A stretch of DNA of 43,488 bases from Deltaproteobacteria bacterium UBA2385 (GTDB taxonomy: Bacteria; Myxococcota_A; UBA796; UBA2385). Shown one piece after another: positions 38,199-43,488 of this stretch. Position numbers and translations under genes: made by a program. The DNA lies in assembly GCA_002343455.1 (NCBI GenBank), contig DDSR01000137.1, positions 1-43,488 of the forward strand. The letters are read 5' to 3'. How positions within the stretch are numbered: the first letter of the stretch is position 1; every line of letters begins with the position of its first letter. Under the pieces are notes generated by a model. That model did no database searches and had not been told where the DNA came from. It was given only the letters and a program-made list of their open reading frames with translations.

Positions 38199-40358
38199 TC
38201 AGCTCGCGCGGACCCGGTCCACCGCGTAGACGCCCTTGATCTTCTCCAGCTCGCGCATCAGCTTCTTGAGCTGGACCACATCGCTGACCGTCACCTCCAG
38301 CGTCAGCAGCGCCCGGTCTCCCTCCGTGCTGCGCGCCTCCATTCGGGTCACGTTGATGCCGCCGACCTTGCAGGCGGCCCCGACGTCGGCCAGCATCCCC
38401 GGCTTGTCGGCGCAGACCACGTTGATCTCCCCGCTATGCGTCGCGTTGGCCCCCGTGCTGGCCCAGTCCACCTCGATCCGTCGCTCCGGGTCCAAGTTCA
38501 GCAGCTGCGGACAGTCGCGGCTGTGGACGGTGATCCCACGCCCTCGCGTGATGAAGCCGGCCACCGGCTCGCCCGGCAGGGGCGCGCAGCAGCGCGCGTA
38601 GCTGACCATCACATCCGTCTCGCCGTCGATCAGCACCGGGCTATGGCGAGGCTTGCGGAAGCGCCGGATGATCTGCCCGAACATCCCCGGGGCCTGCTCC
38701 TTCTTCTCGGCCTCCTCCACCACCTCGGGGATCATCTCGCGCACGATGCGCGCCGCGGTGAACTGGCCCTGGCCCAGCGCCAGGTAGAGGTGCTCGCTCT
38801 TCTTGAAGCCGTGCTTCTTTCCCACCTCGGCCAGCGTGCCGTCCTTCTGCTGGCGGGCGAGGCTGTTGCCCAGCCGCTCCAGCTCCTTCTCCAGGAGCTC
38901 CTTGCCCAGCGCCCGGGCCTGCTCCCGCTCGACCTCTCGCAGGTGGCGCCGGATCTTCGACTGCGCCCGGCCAGTGCGGGCCCACTCCAGCCACTCCCGC
39001 CGGGGGTGCTGCTCGTCGCTGGTCAGGATCTCGACGCTGTCGCCCAGCCGCAGCTCGGTGCGCAGGGGCGCCATCCGACCGTTGACCTTGGCGCCGACGC
39101 AGTGATGCCCCACCTCGCTGTGAATGGCGAAGGCGAAGTCCAGCAGCGTCGCGCCCTGGGGGAAGAAGCGCACATCGCCCGCGGGCGTGAAGGCGTAGAC
39201 CTCGTTCTGGTAGAGGTCCACCTTGACCGTCGCCAGGAACTCGTCGGGATCCTCGATGTCGTTGGCCGCCTCGAACAGCTCGCGCAGGCGGGCGATCTTG
39301 CCGATGTCGTCGCGCGACAGCGCCAGGTGCCCCTCCTTGTAGCGCCAGTGGGCGGCGATCCCGTGCTCGGCGACCCGGTGCATCTCCTCGGTCCGGATCT
39401 GGATCTCGATCTCGCGGTTCTCGGGCCCGACCACCACCGTGTGCAGCGACTGGTAGCCGTTGCTCTTCGGCTGCGAGATGTAGTCCTTCAGCCGCTCGGG
39501 CCGATGCCGCCAGCGCTGGTGTACATAGCCGAGGGTCGTCCAGCAGGAGCCCGGGTCGGGCACGATCACCCGGAAGGCCAGCAGATCGTGCATCTCCTCG
39601 AACTCGATCCGCTGCGCCTGCATCTTGTTGTAGATGCTGTGCAGGTGCTTGCTGCGGCCGCTCACCTGGCAGCTGAGGCCGAAGCTGCCGAAGTGCTCCT
39701 CCAGGATGGCGCGGGTGCGCTGGATGTAGGCGTCACGCTCGGGCGCGCCCTGCTCGTAGCGGGCCGAGAGGTCGGCGTAGATCTCCGGTCGCAGGTACCG
39801 GAAGCAGTGGTCCTCCAGCTCGCTCTTCAAGCGGGAGAGGCCCAGGCGGTTGGCGATCGGCGCGAAGATGTCCAGCGTCTCCTGGCTGATCGCGACCGCC
39901 CGCTCGGGCTTCATATGCTCCATCGTGCGCATGTTGTGGAGCCGATCGGCCAGCTTGACCAGGATGACCCGCACATCCTTGGACATCGCCAGGATCATCT
40001 TGCGGAAGTTCTCGGCCTCGGCCTCTTGCTGCGTGCGGAACTTCAGCTTGCCGATCTTGGTGACGCCCTCCACCATGTCGGCCACGTCGCGCCCGAAGAG
40101 CCCCTCCAGCTCGGCGCGTCCGACCAGGCAGTCCTCCATCGTGTCGTGCAGCAGGCCCGTGGCGATCGTGTCCACGTCCATGCGCATCTCGGCCAGCAGG
40201 CCCGCCACCGCGATCGGGTGGACCAGGTAGGCCTCGCCGCTCTTGCGGGTCTGCCCGTCGTGGGCCTTGCCGGCGAAGACGTAGGCCCGGGTGATGACAT
40301 CGAGGTCCGCCCCCGGGGCGTAGGTCGTGACGGTGTCGAGGATGTCGTTCAGGCGCAT
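38199..40358 (-). CDS. Bifunctional (p)ppGpp synthetase/hydrolase (Rel/SpoT)
   Basis: A 719-residue RSH protein; start MRLNDILDTV at 40358. The HD hydrolase domain shows HDGQTRKSGEAYLVHP (33-48) and LLHDTMED (70-77), which suggests an active hydrolase. The synthetase part has EMHDLLAFRVIVP, SNGYQSLHTVVVGP and RTEEMHRVAEHGIAAHWRYKEG. A TGS domain follows (VYAFTPAGDVRFFPQGATLLDFAFAIHSEVGHHCVGAKVNG), then a Cys-containing helix (YARCCAPLPGEPVAGFITRGRGITVHSRDCPQL) and a C-terminal ACT domain. It makes and destroys the stringent-response alarmone. gmk lies 85 bases upstream. Confidence 0.95.
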   Translation of the reverse strand: MRLNDILDTVTTYAPGADLDVITRAYVFAGKAHDGQTRKSGEAYLVHPIAVAGLLAEMRMDVDTIATGLLHDTMEDCLVGRAELEGLFGRDVADMVEGVTKIGKLKFRTQQEAEAENFRKMILAMSKDVRVILVKLADRLHNMRTMEHMKPERAVAISQETLDIFAPIANRLGLSRLKSELEDHCFRYLRPEIYADLSARYEQGAPERDAYIQRTRAILEEHFGSFGLSCQVSGRSKHLHSIYNKMQAQRIEFEEMHDLLAFRVIVPDPGSCWTTLGYVHQRWRHRPERLKDYISQPKSNGYQSLHTVVVGPENREIEIQIRTEEMHRVAEHGIAAHWRYKEGHLALSRDDIGKIARLRELFEAANDIEDPDEFLATVKVDLYQNEVYAFTPAGDVRFFPQGATLLDFAFAIHSEVGHHCVGAKVNGRMAPLRTELRLGDSVEILTSDEQHPRREWLEWARTGRAQSKIRRHLREVEREQARALGKELLEKELERLGNSLARQQKDGTLAEVGKKHGFKKSEHLYLALGQGQFTAARIVREMIPEVVEEAEKKEQAPGMFGQIIRRFRKPRHSPVLIDGETDVMVSYARCCAPLPGEPVAGFITRGRGITVHSRDCPQLLNLDPERRIEVDWASTGANATHSGEINVVCADKPGMLADVGAACKVGGINVTRMEARSTEGDRALLTLEVTVSDVVQLKKLMRELEKIKGVYAVDRVRAS

Positions 40359-40443
40359 GGATGGCTCAGGGCCCCCGCCGAGGGCGGCCTCGTCCCGACA
40401 GTATGCACCGTTCGGCGGATGGTGTGCAGCCGGGGCCCCGGGC
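40359..40443. other. rel-gmk intergenic gap without rpoZ
   Basis: This 85-base gap is too short for rpoZ, which often lies between gmk and spoT in proteobacteria. It holds GC-rich sequence with a possible leftward leader for rel. I see no small gene in either strand. Confidence 0.5.
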
Positions 40444-41076
40444 TCAAGCGCCGAATCGCTCGACCAGGGTCGGGTGGCGGTGGCGGCGACAGAGCTCGGC
40501 CACCAGGATCGCCTGAAGCTGGTCGTGAGCGCTCTCCAGGGCGTCATTGACGACGATGTAGTCCGCCTCGGCGGCGCCCTCGAGCTGCTCACGCGCCTCG
40601 GCCATGCGCCGCTCGATCACCGCCTCGCTGTCCGTCGAGCGCGCCCGCAGCCGGGTCTCGATCGTCGCCATGTCCGGAGGCAGCAGGAAGATCGTGACCG
40701 CCTCGGGCAGGGCCCGGCGGACCTGGCGGGCGCCCTTCACGTCGATGTCCAGCAGGATGCTGTCGCCGCGGGCGATCGCCGCAAGCACCGGACCCTTGGG
40801 CGTGCCGTAGCGGTTGCCGTAGACCTCGGCCCACTCCAGCAGCTCGTTGGTCTGTCGCAGCTGCTCGAAGGCCTCGGGGCTGACGAAGAGGTAGTCGATG
40901 CCGTCGCTCTCGCCCGCGCGCGGAGGCCGGGTCGTCGCGCTGACCGAGAAGGTCAGGTTCGGCATGCGCCGCAGAGCTTCCTGGACCAGCGTCGTCTTGC
41001 CGGTGCCGCTGGCGCCGCTGACAACGAAGAGAGCACCGCGGTCAGGGCGCGGCCAGGTCCGAAGGTCGAGGCTCAT
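40444..41076 (-). CDS. gmk: Guanylate kinase
   Basis: A 210-residue kinase with the P-loop GASGTGKT at 21-28 (SGASGTGKTTL). Then FSVSATTRPPRAGESDGIDYLFVS (GMP site) and EWAEVYGNRYGTPKG, LLDIDVKGARQVRR, with IFLLPPD near the lid. It phosphorylates GMP to GDP. The start MSLDLRTWPRP at 41076 lies eight bases after the anti-sigma gene stop; a longer in-frame start would run inside that gene and is not preferred. A link between GTP supply and the adjacent rel gene is a common arrangement. Confidence 0.96.
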   Translation of the reverse strand: MSLDLRTWPRPDRGALFVVSGASGTGKTTLVQEALRRMPNLTFSVSATTRPPRAGESDGIDYLFVSPEAFEQLRQTNELLEWAEVYGNRYGTPKGPVLAAIARGDSILLDIDVKGARQVRRALPEAVTIFLLPPDMATIETRLRARSTDSEAVIERRMAEAREQLEGAAEADYIVVNDALESAHDQLQAILVAELCRRHRHPTLVERFGA

Positions 41077-41084
41077 GCCCCGAT

Positions 41085-41354
41085 CTAACGTGTCGGCGGC
41101 AGGTCCGCGCGCAGGCGCAGCCTGAGGCGCTCCAGCACCCCCGCAGGTGGCTCCTGCCGCGCCGCTTCGGCCAGCGCCGTCAACAGGCCCGCGTAGCGCC
41201 CGCCGAACCGCGCGCAGGCGTCGCAGGCCCGCAGGTGCGCCTCGACCGCGGCCCGCTCCTCGGCCCCGACCTCGCCGGCCACCAGGTCCGGCAGGAGCTC
41301 CAGCACCTCGGTACACCACAGCCCACCGTGGAAGCTCGGCTTCAAGGGCGTCAT
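41085..41354 (-). CDS. Zinc-binding anti-sigma factor
   Basis: An 89-residue protein with C14, H40, C44 and C47 (EAHLRACDACARF), the ZAS-type zinc site of anti-sigma factors. It has no membrane helix, so it is soluble. Coupled to the sigma gene by a four-base overlap. It would hold the ECF factor inactive until a signal, perhaps redox through the Cys pair. Confidence 0.82.
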   Translation of the reverse strand: MTPLKPSFHGGLWCTEVLELLPDLVAGEVGAEERAAVEAHLRACDACARFGGRYAGLLTALAEAARQEPPAGVLERLRLRLRADLPPTR

Positions 41355-41902
41355 CGGCTCTCCTCCTCGCGCAGGCGCGCCAGCAGCCGCAGGCGGGCCC
41401 GATGAAGGCGAGTCTTCAGGCTCGCCAGGGGCAGGTCCAGGACCTGGGCCGCCTCGGGACCGCTCAGCCCTTCCAGGTCGCGCAGCGTGATCACCTCCCG
41501 GTCGGCCGGGCTCAGCGCGTCCAGCGCCCGATGCAGCCGCGCGTGGTCCTCCATCGCGCTCACCCGGGCCTCCGGATCGCGGACCTCGCCCCAGCCCGCA
41601 GCGACCCCCAGCTCCACCAGGGGCGCTTCCTCCCGCCCATCCAGCGCCTCCGCGTGCATGGGCTCTCCGCTCCGCCGCCGCCAGGTCCGGGCGGCCTGCC
41701 GACGGGCCACGCCCAGTAGCCAGGGGCGGGCGCTGCCGGGTCCGGCGAAGGCCCCCGGCGCCCGGAAGACCGCCAGAAAGCTCTCCTGCAGGGCCTCCTC
41801 GGCCTCCTGCTCGCTGCGACAGGCGGCGCGAAGCAGACGCCAGACGGCCCCGCGATGGCGGTCCAGGAAGACCGCGCCGGCGGCCTCGTCCCCCGCCTCC
41901 AT
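41351..41902 (-). CDS. ECF-type RNA polymerase sigma factor
   Basis: A 183-residue sigma factor. Region 2 is at about 8-68 (VFLDRHRGAVWRLLRAACRSEQEAEEALQESFLAVFR; PWLLGVARRQAARTWRR). Region 4 is at about 123-178 (LHRALDALSPADREVITLRDLEGLSGPEAAQVLDLPLASLKTRLHRARLRLL). In-frame residues before the annotated ATG (EPEDLALLAA) look like the usual ECF start, but no ATG, GTG or TTG is there, so the real start may be a rarer codon such as CTG. Confidence 0.9.
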   Translation of the reverse strand: MEAGDEAAGAVFLDRHRGAVWRLLRAACRSEQEAEEALQESFLAVFRAPGAFAGPGSARPWLLGVARRQAARTWRRRSGEPMHAEALDGREEAPLVELGVAAGWGEVRDPEARVSAMEDHARLHRALDALSPADREVITLRDLEGLSGPEAAQVLDLPLASLKTRLHRARLRLLARLREEESR

Positions 41903-41930
41903 CGCCGCGAGCAGCGCGAGATCCTCTGGC

Positions 41931-42200
41931 TCACCCGTGTTCAGCCTGCTCTCCCGTGTCGGCCTTGGCCCCGCCGGCGCCGGACTTGACCGGGCAGGTC
42001 GAGAAGCCGAACAGAGTGTACAGCGGGCAGGAGCCCAGCAGCCCGGTGGCGATCGGCACGATGCCGATCAGGCCCGCCAGCCCCCAGCCGGGGACCGGTC
42101 CGATGACCAGCAGGGAGAGGAGGCCCAGGCCAAGGACCACGCGCAGTCCGCGCTCGATGGGGTGTTCGTTCAGGGGGAGGAGGGAGGAGCGTTCGGCCAC
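41931..42200 (-). CDS. DUF2892 inner-membrane protein
   Basis: An 89-residue protein: NEHPIERGLRVVLGLGLLSLLV, GLAGLIGIVPIATGLLGSCPLYTLFGFSTC is the DUF2892 (YgaP-like membrane) signature. Two membrane helices at about 17-35 and 39-57. The conserved CPLY and STC Cys pair is intact. Often near rhodanese or thiol-sulfur genes; here upstream of the sigma gene, separated by 28 bases, and perhaps in the same operon. Confidence 0.87.
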   Translation of the reverse strand: MAERSSLLPLNEHPIERGLRVVLGLGLLSLLVIGPVPGWGLAGLIGIVPIATGLLGSCPLYTLFGFSTCPVKSGAGGAKADTGEQAEHG

Positions 42201-42331
42201 GGGGGTCTCCAGGGGTGCGAGGCGGGATCGCCTTCACCAAGGAGGTTCCAAACGCCAGGCAGAAGGATTCAGCCCGGGGGAGGACTTCGTCGCCGAACAG
42301 GCCGTGCCACCGGCAGAGACGGAGGAGGCAC
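42201..42331. other. Intergenic region, no gene
   Basis: This 131-base region between the DUF2892 gene and the toxin gene holds no reading frame with a good start. It probably contains the DUF2892 promoter and the end of the toxin-antitoxin transcript. No clear hairpin is seen. Confidence 0.5.
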
Positions 42332-42718
42332 CTACCAGACGATCGCCACACCGTATGGAGCGAGTCTGCTGTCGGCCGTGAGGAGCGAGAGCCCTTCGGC
42401 CTGCGCCTGGGCTACAAGCAGGCGGTCGAAGGGGTCGCCATGATGCTGGGGCAGCTTCGACACCGCGAGTACGTGGGCATGGTCGATTGGCAGCAGCGTA
42501 AAGCCATGCCGGAGCAGCTCCGACGGAATGACCTCCGATACCGGTCCATCCAACTCCAGCTTCCCCAGTCCCACCTTGATCGCGACCTCCCAGGAACTTG
42601 CCACACTCCAGAACACCTGGTTGTCTCGGTCCGTAAGCGCCCGCAGTGCGGCGGCACCCAGTCGCGTCGGTTCGTACACCCAGAACAGCAGCGCGTGAGT
42701 GTCGAGCAGCAGCCTCAC
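42332..42718 (-). CDS. VapC-type PIN-domain ribonuclease toxin
   Basis: A 128-residue PIN protein. The four acidic metal ligands expected are D6 (LLLDTHAL), E44 (SSWEVAIK), D98 (DPFDRLLVAQA) and D116 (LLTADSRL). The family cleaves RNA, usually tRNA or rRNA. The start overlaps the antitoxin gene by four bases. All catalytic residues are present, so it is probably active. Confidence 0.93.
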   Translation of the reverse strand: MRLLLDTHALLFWVYEPTRLGAAALRALTDRDNQVFWSVASSWEVAIKVGLGKLELDGPVSEVIPSELLRHGFTLLPIDHAHVLAVSKLPQHHGDPFDRLLVAQAQAEGLSLLTADSRLAPYGVAIVW

Positions 42719-42954
42719 GATGCGGCGCCAGACAGGAAGTCGTCCGGCAGCGGCGCATCAAAGTCATCGGCCATTCGCATGCCGCCAGCGCGGGACCCTG
42801 GAACGCGCGGACCACTGGCCGCTGGTAGGAGCGGCGTCAGGCGCGCCACGGGTGTTCCAGCCCTCGCGATGATGATCTCCTCACCGCCGAGTACGCGGTC
42901 GAGAAGCGCAGAGAAGTGCGTCTTGGCGTCGTGGACGTTGACCGGATCGGACAT
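42715..42954 (-). CDS. Phd/YefM-type antitoxin (VapB role)
   Basis: A 79-residue protein. VNVHDAKTHFSALLDRVLGGEEIIIARAGTPVARLTPL (5-42) is the Phd/YefM DNA-binding fold. The C-terminal part (MADDFDAPLPDDFLSGA) would fold onto the toxin. It lies first in the operon and likely represses it at the dyad just upstream. Confidence 0.9.
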   Translation of the reverse strand: MSDPVNVHDAKTHFSALLDRVLGGEEIIIARAGTPVARLTPLLPAASGPRVPGSRAGGMRMADDFDAPLPDDFLSGAAS

Positions 42955-42965
42955 GGCGGCCCTCG

Positions 42966-43013
42966 GTGGACTACGATCGTCTAAAGCTTAGTCCACTCTG
43001 CGGGACCGGTCAA
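42966..43013 (-). promoter_or_regulatory. Toxin-antitoxin promoter with operator dyad
   Basis: On the minus strand TTGACC (43013-43008), a 17-base spacer and TAAGCT (42990-42985) form a good promoter. GTGGACTA (42966-42973) and TAGTCCAC (42989-42996) are perfect 8-base inverted repeats that flank the -10 and start site. This is the expected site for autorepression by the antitoxin or complex. Confidence 0.72.
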
Positions 43014-43114
43014 CTATCGCCGACGATTTGGGTGAGAACCAGGCCCGTTGATGTAAAGGGTCACTGCTGAGGAGCGGGAACGGGGCAACCGGCATGTCTT
43101 TGGGCAACGGCCAT

Positions 43115-43153
43115 CCACCACGGAGCCACGGAGAACACCGAAGAGGCACAGAG
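43115..43153 (+). repeat. CACGGAG-type repeat before the GxxExxY gene
   Basis: CCACCACGGAGCCACGGAG followed by AACACCGAAGAGG and CACAGAG is a run of imperfect CACGGAG units that ends at the start codon. Such repeats lie directly before GxxExxY genes in many genomes, as I remember from other sequences. It may supply the ribosome site (GAGG, AGAG). Confidence 0.65.
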
Positions 43154-43488
43154 ATGGCACTGCATGACGAGGCTCTCACCGAGATCGTCATTAGAGCGGC
43201 CATTGAGGTCCATCGGCATCTGGGCCCTGGTCTTCTCGAGAGCGCCTATCGGAGGTGCCTGGTCCACGAGCTCTGCCTTCGCGATGTGTCCGTTGCCTCC
43301 GAGGTCAGCCTGGATCTCGAGTACAAGGGGCTGCTCGTACCGGCGAGCTACCGCATCGATCTCCTGGTCGCTGACCGAGTGATCGTCGAGATCAAGGCGG
43401 TCGACACCGTGACCCCCATCCACGAGGCACAGCTCCTGACCTACCTCCGGTTGGCGGGTCGCAAGGCCGGCCTCCTCCTGAACTTCAA
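43154..43488 (+). CDS. GxxExxY protein, cut by the window end
   Basis: The first 111 residues are present with no stop before the edge. GPGLLESAYRRCL (about 24-36) holds the GxxExxY motif. YRIDLLVADRVIVEIKAVD (about 70-88) has the D...ExK pattern of the PD-(D/E)XK nuclease fold, and AQLLTYLRLAGRKAGLLLNF is the family's end. The family is about 120-130 residues, so only about 15 are lost. Its biological role is unknown; a nuclease fold is predicted. Confidence 0.88.
   Translation, partial: MALHDEALTEIVIRAAIEVHRHLGPGLLESAYRRCLVHELCLRDVSVASEVSLDLEYKGLLVPASYRIDLLVADRVIVEIKAVDTVTPIHEAQLLTYLRLAGRKAGLLLNF

Noticed and set aside
38436..40550. Open frame of 704 codons on the plus strand opposite rel
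   Set aside because: rel has every expected motif on the other strand, and this frame shows only shadow composition.

Overview
The window is high-GC bacterial DNA holding one apparently complete Mu-like (transposable, contractile-tailed) prophage of about 35.9 kb (about 36-35901), followed by host chromosome (about 35902-43488). The host looks like a GC-rich member of the Myxococcota or a neighbouring former deltaproteobacterial group. The reasons are Asp-Thr-repeat lipoproteins, TGnTAnnnT extended -10 promoters, an ECF sigma/zinc anti-sigma pair and a GxxExxY gene; this placement is inference. No rRNA, tRNA or CRISPR was seen.

Prophage layout. Left end and transposase-site-like repeats (36-168). 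A leftward early operon (10476 down to 169), in transcription order: Ner-like regulator, a chain of small overlapping genes (zinc ribbons, winged helix, membrane peptide), a DUF3102 protein, MuA-type transposase, MuB-type ATPase, Gam, two small genes, GemA, a double-HTH protein, Dam-type methylase, a DNA polymerase X-like nucleotidyltransferase, an unknown gene and an ASCH-domain protein. A divergent operator region (10477-10542) separates this from a rightward XRE repressor. A lysogeny/cargo region (11017-14630) holds a lipoprotein, three tandem paralogs of a family I do not recognise (GxWxW and FxWPLxW motifs), and a convergent pair whose sizes and topology resemble the RexA/RexB exclusion system.

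The rightward late operon (14820-35776) keeps Mu order: gp25-like, gp26-like, small and large terminase, a fused portal plus F head protein, protease I with an internal scaffold start, decoration protein, capsid T, gp36, gpG, gp37, gp38, sheath L, tube M, a tail chaperone read through a frameshift, tape measure, a short N, a LysM-like protein, P, gp45, gp46, gp47, gp48, a fibre-like protein, amidase endolysin, holin-like and spanin-like genes, then the right end. Almost all late genes overlap by 1-17 bases or lie within about 25 bases of each other, so they are probably one transcript.

Host part. A lipoprotein gene with purM and purN (rightward) faces rel/spoT, gmk, an anti-sigma/ECF sigma pair and a DUF2892 gene (leftward). 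A VapBC-type toxin-antitoxin operon with an operator dyad and the 5' part of a GxxExxY gene close the window. The prophage sits just upstream of a GC-rich hairpin and the promoter of the lipoprotein-purM-purN operon and breaks no visible gene.

Most interesting: the Rex-like pair, the triplicated FxWPLxW family, the recurring GCTAYACTGGT element in the immunity/cargo region, the tail-chaperone frameshift at a C run, the portal-F fusion, the large-terminase insertion and an EF-hand loop inside the endolysin.
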